DNA of 64,000 nt from Gluconobacter kondonii (GTDB taxonomy: Bacteria > Pseudomonadota > Alphaproteobacteria > Acetobacterales > Acetobacteraceae): contig NZ_BEWP01000007.1 in the NCBI RefSeq assembly GCF_002723995.1, positions 124,001 through 188,000 of the forward strand, in the 5' to 3' direction. The notes under the pieces are model-generated. The model ran no database searches. It was not told the origin of the DNA and was given only the letters and a program-made list of their open reading frames with translations. The position numbers and the translations under genes were made by a program. Within the stretch, counting starts at the first letter, position 1. The number at the start of each line of letters is the position of its first letter. Below, piece after piece: positions 1 to 8,359 of the stretch.

Positions 1-1
1 C

Positions 2-721
2 CGGGCTCCAGCAGAACTCACACTGGCAGACTCTCCCCTCCCCGAGACGATCCCCGCCGCACCCGTCGCCGTGCCCTCCATGCTGCTTCAGCGTCGTCCG
101 GACGTGGCGCAGGCCGAGCGCAACATGGAAGCCTATAATGCGGAAATCGGATACGAGATCGGCGCGTTCTTCCCACAGGTCACGCTCTCCGCGTCCTATG
201 GCTATAGCGGCAATCCTCTCGAACAGCTGATCCAGACCGCTACGCGCACTTGGAGCCTCGGTGCGGCTGCAAGCGAAACCATTTTCCAGGGCGGGGCGCG
301 CTCCGCTGCGGTGCGCAGCGCAGAAGCCGATTACGACAATGCCGTGGCCACCTACCGCCAGACGGTTCTGGCAGCTCTTCAGGACACCGAAGATCAGATG
401 TCCGGCCTGCGCTATCTCGATCAGCAGCTTGCCTTGCAAAATGCTGCCGTGAAAACCGCAGAAAGCGCCGTTCAGGTGTCCATGAACGAGTATCTTGCCG
501 GAACACAGATCTACACGACGGTCATCACTGCCGAACAGAACGCCCTTCAGTATCAGGAAACCCAGCTCAGCGTGCGCCAGCAGCAGTTTCTTGCTGAGGT
601 CAAGCTCATGACGGATCTGGGCGGCGGTTGGACGACGCAACAGCTTCCAAGCAAAAACTCGCTTCAGACGGACAATCCACTGCTTCCATCTTTCATTCAG
701 AAAGACAAGAACGGGAACTAA
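2..721 (+). CDS. RND efflux outer-membrane factor, NodT family, 3' part
   Basis: The reading frame is open from the window edge, so the N-terminus lies upstream and about 239 residues are visible. The run PVAVPSMLLQRRPDVAQAE is the typical NodT/TolC-family junction before the second half of the periplasmic alpha-barrel. It is followed by a long heptad-rich helical stretch and ends in LMTDLGGGW, the usual near-C-terminal signature (compare RALGGGW in the second NodT gene at 31167). Known role of the family: outer-membrane channel of tripartite export systems working with an RND pump and a periplasmic adaptor. Those partners must lie before the window. A strong hairpin terminator follows the stop. 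Substrate unknown. Confidence 0.9.
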   Translation, partial: RAPAELTLADSPLPETIPAAPVAVPSMLLQRRPDVAQAERNMEAYNAEIGYEIGAFFPQVTLSASYGYSGNPLEQLIQTATRTWSLGAAASETIFQGGARSAAVRSAEADYDNAVATYRQTVLAALQDTEDQMSGLRYLDQQLALQNAAVKTAESAVQVSMNEYLAGTQIYTTVITAEQNALQYQETQLSVRQQQFLAEVKLMTDLGGGWTTQQLPSKNSLQTDNPLLPSFIQKDKNGN

Positions 722-728
722 AGATCAT

Positions 729-765
729 AAAAAAGGGCGGGGCCATCGGCACCCGCCCTTTTTAT
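729..765. terminator. Bidirectional rho-independent terminator
   Basis: Inverted arms AAAAAGGGCGGG and CCCGCCCTTTTT flank a loop of about ten bases. The T-run on both strands means it can end the NodT gene (+) and the convergent DUF1328 gene (-). Confidence 0.9.
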
Positions 766-785
766 TTCAGGTCTTTTTCGTGTTC

Positions 786-956
786 TTACAATGCATGCAG
801 TCCAGCGACACCCGCCAGAATGGCCAGCACTGCCAAAACGATGAACACGATGAAAAACAGCTTGGCAATTCCTGCCGTAGCCGCAGAAATGCCGGAAAAG
901 CCGAAAACACCAGCAATGATGGAAATAATGAAGAAAACAATCGCATAGTGCAGCAT
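786..956 (-). CDS. Small membrane protein, DUF1328/YtjA family
   Basis: This frame encodes 56 residues starting [20 protein letters not shown] and ending AGVAGLHAL. It has two hydrophobic segments (about 5-20 and 31-50) with the [14 protein letters not shown] linker typical of the UPF0391/DUF1328 family. An AAGGA-type ribosome binding site lies about seven bases before the ATG. The family is often stress or stationary-phase induced in Proteobacteria; its molecular function is unknown. It lies 61 bp downstream of the other small membrane gene on the same strand and may be co-transcribed with it. It overlaps longer meaningless frames, so it is easy to miss. Confidence 0.85.
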   Translation of the reverse strand: MLHYAIVFFIISIIAGVFGFSGISAATAGIAKLFFIVFIVLAVLAILAGVAGLHAL

Positions 957-1017
957 GACGGTGGTTCCTTGCGCAACAATTCGCGGTTATGTCGTAACGT
1001 CATGCGGCTGCGGAAGT

Positions 1018-1236
1018 TTAATTTTTTCCTAAAAGACGTTTTCCCAACAAAAACCCAACAAGAGACGCCGTCAGAAGCCAAAAAAGTGGCTGGTCCACCA
1101 TCAAATCACTGAGAAGTGCTTCCGTTTCTCTTACCGCGCGCGAGCATTTTGTTCCCAGAAAGCTTTTCTTGGGACAAGCATCGGCATCCTCCTGCAAATG
1201 CTCCAGACCAGCATCCATCAATCTTCCCCCTGACAT
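1018..1236 (-). CDS. ElaB/YqjD/DUF883-like single-pass membrane protein
   Basis: The product has 72 residues: a polar, probably helical N-terminal two-thirds (RAVRETEALLSDLMVDQP) and one C-terminal membrane anchor (about 49-66, FWLLTASLVGFLLGKRL). The pattern of an acidic helix, then 'DQP', then a Gly-containing anchor ending in Lys/Arg resembles the ElaB/YqjD/DUF883 group, whose E. coli members anchor ribosomes to the inner membrane in stationary phase. The match is by pattern only. An alternative ATG six codons in (MDAGLEHL) also has a purine-rich site upstream, so the start is uncertain. The next gene downstream encodes DUF1328, also a stress-type small membrane protein. Confidence 0.55.
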   Translation of the reverse strand: MSGGRLMDAGLEHLQEDADACPKKSFLGTKCSRAVRETEALLSDLMVDQPLFWLLTASLVGFLLGKRLLGKN

Positions 1237-1254
1237 GACATTCCCCCAACGCAG

Positions 1255-1290
1255 AAAAAGGCAGCCCGGTCTCGGACTGCCTTTTCTTTT
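1255..1290. terminator. Rho-independent terminator after the MFS gene
   Basis: Arms AAAAGGCAG and CTGCCTTTT flank a 12-base loop, with T-runs on both sides. It lies just 3' of the minus-strand MFS gene. A second perfect hairpin (ATGCCCTG..CAGGGCAT, about 1314-1332) sits at the MFS stop codon. Confidence 0.85.
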
Positions 1291-1335
1291 ACATCGTCAG
1301 AACGCTCACGGAATGCCCTGAATCAGGGCATCCAC

Positions 1336-2646
1336 TCAGTGACCGACGGCAGGGGTGTCTTCGCCCCGACGTGCGGCTTCTTCGTTATAGCGCTGCGCCT
1401 CAGGAGAGATGGTCAGAGCCATCGTCATCCCGGCTGACAGCAGATAGATCACCGCAAACGTCCAGATCACATACTGCATGCCCGGTCCGAAGACCGCTTC
1501 ACACCCGGCAACAACAGCCGGTCCGACCCATGTGGACGCACCGGCGCCCAGACCAAGAATAGACAGTGCAGCCGCTTTCTCGCGCGGGCAGATCTGCGGC
1601 ATCAGGCCCGACAGCGGTACGAAAGCCGCGACCGTTGCGCCATAGAAAATCCCTGCAGCAGCCACGGCCCAGAAATTCCCCGGGAACCAGAGCGGCACAT
1701 AATAAAACAGCGGAATGGCTACGAAACCACCGATCCCGCCGAAAACGGCCACGACAAACCGGTGCCCGAGTGTATCCGCCACCATGCCCGAGACGAGATT
1801 GAACAGGATGTTACTCAGGAAAATCAACGACAGGAGGTTCAACCACTGAGCAAGGGAAAAGCCGAGATGATCCACAAAGAATGCAGGCATGATCGCAAGG
1901 AAGGCATATTCCGAAGACGTATCAATCACGCGGACGATACCGGCAATCAACGTCTTCGGTTCACGCCACATGATGCTCATAGAACCGAAGAAAATATCCT
2001 TGGTGGGAATATGTTCCGGTAGAAGGCGCTTCTTGCCCGTCGGTTCATGCGTGAACAGCAGAGCCACAAGGCCGCCCAGAATCACAAGCCCCAGGGAACA
2101 CCAGAAGGTGCGAAGCTCGCCAATTTCCGGAATGGCAAAGCGTGCGAACTGCGATCCCAGAGTGGGCAGACCTGCTGAAAAGGAAAACCAGAACCAGCCC
2201 GCGGCCGAGCCCAGCATGGCTGTCGGCGTTGCAGCAGCAATCCAGACGAGGAAGCCATACGCAAACAGCGGATATGCAAACCCTCGCAGCGTATAGAACA
2301 GCAGGATCATCGGCCCACTGTTTGGCCCAAGTCCCAGAGCCAGGAACCCGACTTCAAGCACGCTCCACAGAATGAGACCAAGCCACATGACTTTCTTCGG
2401 CCCCATGAGATCCGACAAAGGCCCGGAGAACCAGGCGGCGATCATCACGGTGATGCCATAAAACGTGAACATTTCATTCACGAAACCCTGCGTATGGCCA
2501 TGATGGAGCATGTAGGTATCGAGATACCCCGCCTCCACACCATCACCGACCATGAACAGGAGCTGTCCCACGAACGCCCAGAACAGGGCTCTGGGTATTC
2601 CAAGGGTTTCCGCCAACCCATGTTTTGGAGGGGAAGATTCAGACAT
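1336..2646 (-). CDS. MFS transporter, polyol (ribitol/arabitol) type
   Basis: The 436-residue product has about 12 hydrophobic segments. The first carries LFMVGDGVEAGYL, close to the GDGVEQGW signature of the Klebsiella RbtT/DalT ribitol and D-arabitol carriers. The loop between segments 2 and 3 holds GPLSDLMGPKK, the MFS motif-A position. The likely role is sugar-alcohol uptake across the inner membrane, which would suit a polyol-oxidising acetic acid bacterium, but the substrate is inferred. The ATG at 2646 was chosen because GGAGAG lies eight bases before it; a longer frame with an in-frame TTG five codons earlier places that site inside the coding region. The gene stands alone, with its own terminator and a long upstream region containing a strong hairpin. 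Confidence 0.8.
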   Translation of the reverse strand: MSESSPPKHGLAETLGIPRALFWAFVGQLLFMVGDGVEAGYLDTYMLHHGHTQGFVNEMFTFYGITVMIAAWFSGPLSDLMGPKKVMWLGLILWSVLEVGFLALGLGPNSGPMILLFYTLRGFAYPLFAYGFLVWIAAATPTAMLGSAAGWFWFSFSAGLPTLGSQFARFAIPEIGELRTFWCSLGLVILGGLVALLFTHEPTGKKRLLPEHIPTKDIFFGSMSIMWREPKTLIAGIVRVIDTSSEYAFLAIMPAFFVDHLGFSLAQWLNLLSLIFLSNILFNLVSGMVADTLGHRFVVAVFGGIGGFVAIPLFYYVPLWFPGNFWAVAAAGIFYGATVAAFVPLSGLMPQICPREKAAALSILGLGAGASTWVGPAVVAGCEAVFGPGMQYVIWTFAVIYLLSAGMTMALTISPEAQRYNEEAARRGEDTPAVGH

Positions 2647-2814
2647 TATAACGCTCTCCAAACGCTGGACGCATCACGAACCCATCCAGGCCTCATTGCC
2701 GGGATACATATTCGATGCGTCGTGGCAGGCCCTACGAGAGTGCTCGGGCCTGTTTCTCAGAATAATGCAGACCCTTATGGGAAGAACGACGGAACATTCT
2801 TCAAAAGGGAGAAA

Positions 2815-2835
2815 CCGCTCCTTGTGAAGGAGCGG
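2815..2835. promoter_or_regulatory. Perfect 9-bp hairpin upstream of the MFS gene
   Basis: CCGCTCCTT-GTG-AAGGAGCGG is a perfect 9-bp stem with a 3-base loop, about 170 bp upstream of the MFS start. It has no real T-run, so an operator or a leader structure is as likely as a terminator. Confidence 0.4.
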
Positions 2836-2927
2836 AAATTCAGACTGCCTCTGAAAGAGACAGCAAAGATTCTGCAAAGAGTGCTGACTGCATATCACAC
2901 ACTTGCGTGACCAAGAAACCACGAATC

Positions 2928-2962
2928 AAAAAAGGCCGGGACATTCCTGCCCCGGCCTTTTT
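2928..2962 (-). terminator. Terminator of the alpha operon (after rplQ)
   Basis: Arms AAAAGGCCGGG and CCCGGCCTTTT flank a short loop, with T-runs on both strands, 23 bp after the rplQ stop. This closes the long ribosomal transcript. Confidence 0.9.
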
Positions 2963-2984
2963 CAATGCTTCAAAAACAGGAGCC

Positions 2985-3407
2985 TCAGGCGGCTTCCTGC
3001 TCCGCGGCAACGTTCTGCTTCGGTCCGCTGTCCTGGCCCTTCGCAGCGACATCGCGATCGACCAGTTCAATCACGGCCATATCGGCATTGTCGCCATAAC
3101 GCACGCCAGCCTTCAGAACGCGGGAGTAGCCACCGGCACGTCCCTTGTAACGCTCGGCGACAGCCGAGAACAGCTTCGTCACGACGGCATCGTCACGCAG
3201 CTGCGCGAAGGCCTGACGACGGGCGTGCAGATCACCACGCTTGCCGAGCGTGATCAGCTTTTCGACGACCGGGCGAAGTTCTTTCGCCTTCGGGAGCGTC
3301 GTCGTGATCTGCTCGTGCTTGATGAGAGCCACGGCCATGTTGCGGAACATGGCAGCGCGGTGAGAAGAGGTGACATTGAGCTTACGCCCGCTCACACCAT
3401 GACGCAT
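2985..3407 (-). CDS. rplQ: 50S ribosomal protein L17
   Basis: The product has 140 residues and starts [20 protein letters not shown], the diagnostic L17 N-terminus. It continues with [19 protein letters not shown] and ends in an Ala/Glu-rich tail ([13 protein letters not shown]), a common bacterial extension. L17 sits near the peptide exit tunnel. It is the last gene of the alpha operon after rpoA, 27 bp downstream, and is followed by a strong terminator. Confidence 0.98.
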   Translation of the reverse strand: MRHGVSGRKLNVTSSHRAAMFRNMAVALIKHEQITTTLPKAKELRPVVEKLITLGKRGDLHARRQAFAQLRDDAVVTKLFSAVAERYKGRAGGYSRVLKAGVRYGDNADMAVIELVDRDVAAKGQDSGPKQNVAAEQEAA

Positions 3408-3434
3408 TGCTAGTTTTCCTTACCTTGAAAGTTC

Positions 3435-4454
3435 TCAGAACGTCTCGTCGAGACGCTTGGCCAGATCCTCGATGTTCTCGGGCGGCCAGGCTGGGACGCT
3501 CATGCCGAGCGACAGCCCCATACCGGTGAGAACTTCCTTGATCTCGTTGAGCGACTTGCGCCCGAAATTAGGCGTACGGAGCATTTCCTGTTCGGACTTC
3601 TGCACCAGATCGCCAATGTAAACAATGTTGTCGTTCTTGAGGCAGTTGGCGCTACGCACCGAAAGCTCAAGCTCGTCAACCTTGCGGAGAAGATTGCGGT
3701 TGAACGGCAGATCATCCTGCGGTTCTTCATGCTGGACCGGACGCGGCTCATCGAAGTTGATGAACAATTGCAGCTGGTCCTGAAGAATCCGAGCTGCAAG
3801 AGCCAGACTGTCTTCGGGCGTCACCGCACCGTTGGTCTCAACCGTCAACAGCAGCTTGTCATAGTCAGTGACCTGACCAACACGCGTCTGCTCGATCTTG
3901 TAAGAAACCCGACGCACCGGCGAGTAAATCGCATCGATAGGAATCAGGCCAATCGGAGCATCTTCCGGACGGTTTGCTGCTGCTGCAACATAGCCCTTGC
4001 CCATATTGACAGTGAATTCCATGCCGAGCTTCACGCCGTCATCGAGCGTGCAGATCACCAGATCGGGATTCATGATCTCGATGTCGTGACCTGCCTGGAT
4101 CTGGCCAGCCGTCACTTCACCCGGGCCAGTGGCCGTCAGGATCATGCGCTTAGGGCCTTCACCATGCATGCGAAGAGCAAGCTGCTTGACGTTCAGGACG
4201 ATGTCCGTGACGTCTTCGCGCACGCCCGGCACGGCGGAGAACTCATGCAGCACGCCATCGATCTGGATGGCGGTCACGGCAGCGCCCTGAAGCGACGACA
4301 GGAGAATACGACGCAGCGCATTACCGAGCGTCATGCCGAAGCCGCGTTCCAGAGGCTCGGCCACGACAGTGGCGATGCGCGAGGCAACCGGTCCGGGCTC
4401 GACTTCAAGCTTCTCCGGCTTGATGAGGGACTGCCAGTTTTTCTGGAGAACCAA
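3435..4454 (-). CDS. rpoA: DNA-directed RNA polymerase subunit alpha
   Basis: The 339-residue product is the alpha subunit that nucleates RNA polymerase assembly. The N-terminal dimerisation domain (about 1-235) contains [20 protein letters not shown]. The C-terminal domain (about 255-330) contains [18 protein letters not shown] and [17 protein letters not shown], the UP-element and activator-contact fold. The start codon appears to be TTG (TTG GTT CTC CAG AAA AAC), giving the usual MVLQKNW N-terminus, with AAAGG eight bases upstream; no in-frame ATG fits. The 132-bp gap from rpsK carries two perfect hairpins and a 19-nt motif also found upstream of rpsL. Confidence 0.97.
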   Translation of the reverse strand: MVLQKNWQSLIKPEKLEVEPGPVASRIATVVAEPLERGFGMTLGNALRRILLSSLQGAAVTAIQIDGVLHEFSAVPGVREDVTDIVLNVKQLALRMHGEGPKRMILTATGPGEVTAGQIQAGHDIEIMNPDLVICTLDDGVKLGMEFTVNMGKGYVAAAANRPEDAPIGLIPIDAIYSPVRRVSYKIEQTRVGQVTDYDKLLLTVETNGAVTPEDSLALAARILQDQLQLFINFDEPRPVQHEEPQDDLPFNRNLLRKVDELELSVRSANCLKNDNIVYIGDLVQKSEQEMLRTPNFGRKSLNEIKEVLTGMGLSLGMSVPAWPPENIEDLAKRLDETF

Positions 4455-4485
4455 GGTCGTGGCCTTTCAAACAACGAAGCACGCC

Positions 4486-4504
4486 AAGGGAAATTGGCGG
4501 CACC
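4486..4504 (-). promoter_or_regulatory. 19-nt motif shared with the rpsL leader
   Basis: The plus-strand reading AAGGGAAATTGGCGGCACC recurs at 19644-19662 with one change (G to A at position 11). Here it is 32-50 nt before the rpoA start, on the transcribed strand. Function is unknown. Confidence 0.4.
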
Positions 4505-4509
4505 TGGGC

Positions 4510-4526
4510 CCGCACCAACGGTGCGG
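4510..4526. repeat. Hairpin in the rpsK-rpoA gap (7-bp stem)
   Basis: CCGCACC-AAC-GGTGCGG is a perfect 7-bp stem with a 3-base loop, lying between the 19-nt motif and the larger hairpin next to rpsK. Confidence 0.5.
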
Positions 4527-4549
4527 TAAAAGATGCAATCACTTACAGA

Positions 4550-4577
4550 TGCTGCGTATCGCACGCGATACGCAGCA
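4550..4577. repeat. Perfect 13-bp hairpin after rpsK
   Basis: TGCTGCGTATCGC and GCGATACGCAGCA are separated by two bases, nine bases after the rpsK stop. There is no T-run. It may be an RNA processing, stability or attenuation element that sets rpoA level relative to rpsK. Confidence 0.6.
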
Positions 4578-4586
4578 CAGCATCAC

Positions 4587-4979
4587 TCAGACGCGACGAC
4601 GCTTCCGGGGACGGCAGCCATTGTGCGGCACGGGCGTCATGTCGCGGATGGACGTAATGTTGAACCCTACGGCCTGAAGGGCACGAAGCGCGCTTTCACG
4701 CCCCGAACCCGGGCCGGAGACCTCGATCTCAAGCGTTTCCATGCCATGCTCGCGTGCCTTGCGGCCTGCATCTTCTGCAGCGACCTGAGCAGCATACGGC
4801 GTGGACTTACGGGAGCCTTTAAAGCCCTGCGCACCCGACGACGACCAGGCAATCGCGTTGCCCTGTGCGTCAGAAATGGTGATCATGGTGTTGTTGAACG
4901 TGGAGAGCACGTGAGCAACACCGGAAATGATATTCTTGCGTTCCTTTTTACGGATACGCGGAGCAGCGGCCTTCGCCAT
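4587..4979 (-). CDS. rpsK: 30S ribosomal protein S11
   Basis: The product has 130 residues. After a basic N-terminus ([10 protein letters not shown]) come [38 protein letters not shown] and the C-terminal [18 protein letters not shown], all hallmarks of S11, a platform protein near the E-site mRNA. It lies between rpsM (58 bp upstream) and rpoA, as in other alphaproteobacteria. Confidence 0.98.
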   Translation of the reverse strand: MAKAAAPRIRKKERKNIISGVAHVLSTFNNTMITISDAQGNAIAWSSSGAQGFKGSRKSTPYAAQVAAEDAGRKAREHGMETLEIEVSGPGSGRESALRALQAVGFNITSIRDMTPVPHNGCRPRKRRRV

Positions 4980-5037
4980 GAGAGAGGTCGTCCTAAAAGT
5001 TTAAGCAAAACGTCGATGAAAAAAAATCAGGCGCGAA

Positions 5038-5415
5038 TTAGCGCGTAACCTTCTTCTTGCCTGCAATCGCCACAGCCTTGCCCTTACGGGTACGGGCGTT
5101 GGTGTGCGTACGCTGACCGCGGACCGGCAGGCCACGACGGTGACGAAGGCCACGGTAGCAACCAAGATCCATCAGACGCTTGATGTTCATTGCGGTTTCA
5201 CGACGAAGGTCGCCTTCGACGCGCAGTTCGGAATCGATCAGTTCGCGGATCTTGACGATCTCATCGTCAGACAGCTCGTTGACGCGCTTGGCATCGGGAA
5301 TCTCGAGCTTCGTGCAGATGGACTGCGCTGTCGCCGGGCCAATGCCATAGACATAACGCAGGGCAATGACGACCCGCTTGTTGGTCGGAATGTTTACGCC
5401 GGCAATACGTGCCAC
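5038..5415 (-). CDS. rpsM: 30S ribosomal protein S13
   Basis: The product has 125 residues and begins (M)[18 protein letters not shown]; the C-terminal [19 protein letters not shown] is typical of S13, a head protein contacting the P-site tRNA and bridge B1. The GTG at 5415 is preferred because GGAG lies eight bases before it and because families start at ARIAGVNIP; an in-frame ATG five codons earlier overlaps that ribosome binding site. rpsM heads the rpsM-rpsK-rpoA-rplQ group, with a 216-bp gap back to adk. Confidence 0.96.
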   Translation of the reverse strand: MARIAGVNIPTNKRVVIALRYVYGIGPATAQSICTKLEIPDAKRVNELSDDEIVKIRELIDSELRVEGDLRRETAMNIKRLMDLGCYRGLRHRRGLPVRGQRTHTNARTRKGKAVAIAGKKKVTR

Positions 5416-5473
5416 GCTTGTTACTCCCATTGAAACGGCCCGGAGCCGCCTCAGACTGTTATATCCCCGGCCA

Positions 5474-5545
5474 TAGCCAGGTCGATGATCTTGCAGCCAA
5501 ACCTGCCGCCCACCGATTCCGGCAGACGCACGAACGGTCTGGCTA
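5474..5545. other. Structured gap between adk and rpsM
   Basis: The adk-rpsM gap contains outer arms TAGCCAG (5474-5480) and CTGGCTA (5539-5545) enclosing a CTGCCG..CGGCAG stem. This could form a branched leader RNA ahead of rpsM. It is not a tRNA. Confidence 0.3.
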
Positions 5546-5631
5546 CACCTATGTCGAGGGCGCGCAATAGACTGCCCACCCCACCTGAGTCAAATAATAG
5601 AGATCACTTTTTCGTGATATCCAACTGAAAC

Positions 5632-6213
5632 TCAGTTTTTTGTCGCGCCTGTCACGATGGCATCAAGTGCTTTGCCAACGCTTTCAACGTCCTTCATGCC
5701 GTCGACGTGAAGCAGACGTCCGGCCTTTTCATAATAAGGCAGGATAGGAGCGGTCTGTTTGCGATAGACATCAAGACGCGCACGCACAACCTCGGGGTTG
5801 TCGTCCGGACGCCGCGTTCCGTCCTCGCCCTTGCGGCTGGCGATACGCTCCACAAGTTCGTCTTCGTTGACGTCCAGCAGAATGACCGCACCGATTGTCA
5901 GGTCACGCTGAAACAGCATCGCATCGAGCGCCTCGGCCTGACTTTCTGTCCGGGGAAAGCCATCAAGGATGAATCCACGCTGGCAATCTGGTTGTGCGAT
6001 ACGGTTCTGAATCATAGCAACGATAATCGGGTCTGGAACGAACTGTCCCTTCTCCATGATCGCTTTGGCTTCGTTACCAATCGCCGAACCCGCAGCGACC
6101 TCGGCGCGCAGCATATCGCCAGTGGAAATCTGCTTGAAGCCATAAAGGGTCTCAAGCCGTTTGGCCTGTGTTCCCTTGCCGGCTCCGGGCGGTCCAAGAA
6201 GAATGATGTTCAT
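5632..6213 (-). CDS. adk: Adenylate kinase (short-LID form)
   Basis: The 193-residue product catalyses ATP + AMP to 2 ADP in the cytoplasm. Visible motifs: P-loop GPPGAGKGT (about 7-15), the AMP-binding region STGDMLRAEV, and DGFPRTESQAEALD. The LID is the short version (RKGEDGTRRPDDNPEVV) without the zinc or long insert, as in many alphaproteobacteria. The start overlaps the 3' end of secY by four bases, so the two are translationally coupled, the usual secY-adk order. Confidence 0.97.
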   Translation of the reverse strand: MNIILLGPPGAGKGTQAKRLETLYGFKQISTGDMLRAEVAAGSAIGNEAKAIMEKGQFVPDPIIVAMIQNRIAQPDCQRGFILDGFPRTESQAEALDAMLFQRDLTIGAVILLDVNEDELVERIASRKGEDGTRRPDDNPEVVRARLDVYRKQTAPILPYYEKAGRLLHVDGMKDVESVGKALDAIVTGATKN

Positions 6214-7583
6214 CGACGTCTCGTGCCTCCCTGCACTCCGCCACGGTTTCCGCGACTGCGCTGCTTGCGGATCAGACCCGAATACTGATGCGCCACCAGA
6301 TGAGACTGAATCTGTGTGACCGTATCAATCGTGACCGAGACGATAATGATCAGACTCGTGCCACCAAAATAGAACGGGACATTATATTTGCTGATCAGGA
6401 TCTGCGGCAACAAACATACCACAACCAGGTACAGAGCGCCGATCGCGGTCAGACGGGACAGGATCTTGTCAAAATACGTTGCCGTGCTCACACCAGGTCG
6501 AATGCCCGGAATGAATCCGCCCTGCTTCCGCAGGTTCTCTGCCGTTTCCTCGGGATTGAATGTAATCGCCGCATAGAAATAGGAGAAGAACAAGATCATC
6601 GCAGCATAGAACAGCATGTAGAGCGGCTGCCCCTGGCCAAGCTGCTGCCCCAGAATGGAGAGCCATCCCGGCATCGAATGGCCATTCATGAAACCAGAAA
6701 TAGTCACAGGAATCAGCAATACGGATGATGCGAAAATTGGCGGAATAACACCTGCGGTGTTTACCTTCAGCGGCATGTGGGTGGAGTCACCGCCGAAAAT
6801 ACGGTTTCCGACCTGACGCTTCGGATACTGGATCACAACGCGACGTTGTGCCTGTTCCATGAAAACGATGAAACCAATGACAGCAATCGCCAGAACCAGG
6901 AAAATCACCACGAAAATTGGCGAGAGTGCTCCTGTGCGTCCCAGTTCGAAAAGACTGGCCAGAGCATTCGGCAGATTAGCGACAATGCCCGCAAAAATGA
7001 TGAGGGAAATACCATTTCCGACACCTCTGGACGTAATTTGCTCGCCCAGCCACATCAAAAACATCGTGCCGCCGACAAGCGTTACGACACAGGAAATGAT
7101 GAAGAAGACTCCGGGAGCCACCACAGCATTCGCACCATGCGCCGTCATGTTCTCAAGTCCGACAGCGATGCCGTAAGCCTGAAAAAGAGCGATAAACACA
7201 GTAAGATAGCGCGTATACTGATTGAGCTTTTTACGGCCCGCCTCACCTTCTTTCTTCATCGCTTCCATGGAGGGAAGCGCGGTGGAAAGAAGCTGGATGA
7301 TGATCGAGGCACTGATATACGGCATGATGTTCAGCGCGAACACGGTCATACGCCCAAGCGCACCCCCCGTGAACATGTCGAACATCCCCAGAATACCACC
7401 CTGATGCTGGGCAAGAAGCTGCCCCATCACGGTCGCATCGACGCCGGGAACCGGAATATAGGTGCCAAGTCGATAGACGATCAGCGCTCCGAGAGTAAAC
7501 CAGATACGCTTCTTGAGTTCGGTCGCCTTGGAAAACGAACTCATATTGAGATTGGCGGCGAGCTGCTCTGCTGCGGAAGCCAT
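6210..7583 (-). CDS. secY: Preprotein translocase subunit SecY
   Basis: The 457-residue product forms the inner-membrane SecYEG channel and has ten hydrophobic segments. Diagnostic stretches include KRIWFTLGALIVYRLGTYIPVPGVD near the start, LGIMPYIS-type text (ALNIMPYISASIIIQLL), GVGNGISLIIFAGIVANLP, and FNPEETAENLRKQGGFIPGIRPG in the fifth cytosolic loop. It follows rplO after a 97-bp gap with an inverted repeat (AACAGCGTC/GACGCTGTT) and is coupled to adk. Confidence 0.98.
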   Translation of the reverse strand: MASAAEQLAANLNMSSFSKATELKKRIWFTLGALIVYRLGTYIPVPGVDATVMGQLLAQHQGGILGMFDMFTGGALGRMTVFALNIMPYISASIIIQLLSTALPSMEAMKKEGEAGRKKLNQYTRYLTVFIALFQAYGIAVGLENMTAHGANAVVAPGVFFIISCVVTLVGGTMFLMWLGEQITSRGVGNGISLIIFAGIVANLPNALASLFELGRTGALSPIFVVIFLVLAIAVIGFIVFMEQAQRRVVIQYPKRQVGNRIFGGDSTHMPLKVNTAGVIPPIFASSVLLIPVTISGFMNGHSMPGWLSILGQQLGQGQPLYMLFYAAMILFFSYFYAAITFNPEETAENLRKQGGFIPGIRPGVSTATYFDKILSRLTAIGALYLVVVCLLPQILISKYNVPFYFGGTSLIIIVSVTIDTVTQIQSHLVAHQYSGLIRKQRSRGNRGGVQGGTRRR

Positions 7584-7602
7584 CCACCTGTCCTTTCATG
7601 AA

Positions 7603-7637
7603 AACAGCGTCGCCGCACATAAGCACGGGACGCTGTT
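7603..7637. repeat. Inverted repeat in the rplO-secY gap
   Basis: Perfect 9-bp arms AACAGCGTC and GACGCTGTT are separated by 17 bases, immediately upstream of secY. Confidence 0.5.
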
Positions 7638-7680
7638 CACTATCCAACCCTAACCCGGACAAAACCCGGGAGAAGAGAAC

Positions 7681-8169
7681 TCAGGCCTCAGCCTGAGCGT
7701 CCTTCTTGGTCTCGAGCACCTTGACGGTACCGCCAGCTTTTTCGACAGCTGCCAGAGCAGCAGCAGAAGCGCCAGCAACTTCGATGGTCACGCCATGCGA
7801 CAGTTCACCATGGGCCAGAAGACGGACACCGGCCAGCTTGCTTCCGTTGACGAGACCAGCCTTACGCAGGGTCTCTTCAGTGACGGTTGCAGCCTTGTCC
7901 AGCTTTCCGCTTTCGATGGCCTTGGAGATCGCGCCGAGGTTCACCGGAGCATATTCCTTGCGGAAAATGTTCACGAAGCCGCGCTTCGGCATACGTCGGT
8001 ACAGCGGAAGCTGACCACCCTCGAAGCCATTGAGCGAGACGCCTTCACGAGCCTTCTGACCCTTGACGCCACGGCCTGACGTCTTGCCCTTACCGGACCC
8101 GATGCCACGTCCAAGACGCTTCTTGCGATAACGAGAACCCTCGTTGTCACGCAGTTCGTTGAGGTTCAT
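7681..8169 (-). CDS. rplO: 50S ribosomal protein L15
   Basis: The product has 162 residues. It starts [18 protein letters not shown], followed by the Gly-rich [16 protein letters not shown] segment and KGQKAREG, then a globular C-terminal domain. L15 binds 23S rRNA late in assembly. The ATG at 8169 has GGAGGGTTGA just upstream, inside the rpmD 3' end; rpmD stops one base before it. Confidence 0.97.
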   Translation of the reverse strand: MNLNELRDNEGSRYRKKRLGRGIGSGKGKTSGRGVKGQKAREGVSLNGFEGGQLPLYRRMPKRGFVNIFRKEYAPVNLGAISKAIESGKLDKAATVTEETLRKAGLVNGSKLAGVRLLAHGELSHGVTIEVAGASAAALAAVEKAGGTVKVLETKKDAQAEA

Positions 8170-8170
8170 T

Positions 8171-8359
8171 TCAACCCTCCACCTTGATGAGGTGGGCAAC
8201 CTTGCGGATCATTCCACGCACGGCGGGAGTATCCTCCAGCGTGCGCGTGGAACCAATTCCACGCAGACCAAGACCGGTGATGGTCTCAGCCTGGCCCGGT
8301 TTACGACCGATGACCGAAGCGATCTGCGTAACCTGAACGGTCTTGCCATTCTCAGCCAT
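8171..8359 (-). CDS. rpmD: 50S ribosomal protein L30
   Basis: The product has 62 residues and carries [23 protein letters not shown] and [15 protein letters not shown], matching the short bacterial L30. It overlaps the 3' end of rpsE by eight bases and is one base from rplO, so translation is tightly coupled. Confidence 0.95.
   Translation of the reverse strand: MAENGKTVQVTQIASVIGRKPGQAETITGLGLRGIGSTRTLEDTPAVRGMIRKVAHLIKVEG

Larger units (their letters stand above)
2647..2984. other. Intergenic region between rplQ and the MFS gene
   Basis: No gene is seen in these 338 bp. They hold the rplQ terminator at 2928-2962, a perfect hairpin at 2815-2835, and an imperfect inverted repeat GAAGAA..TTCTTC at 2781-2802. 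The MFS promoter must be here, but no convincing -35/-10 pair was identified. Confidence 0.6.

Noticed and set aside
767-1081. 104-codon minus-strand frame around the DUF1328 gene
   Set aside because: It is in a different frame from the true 56-residue gene and has an unnatural Cys/Ser-rich composition.
5474-5545. Possible tRNA or riboswitch in the adk-rpsM gap
   Set aside because: The stems do not fit a cloverleaf and no known riboswitch core was recognised; it is kept only as a structured gap.
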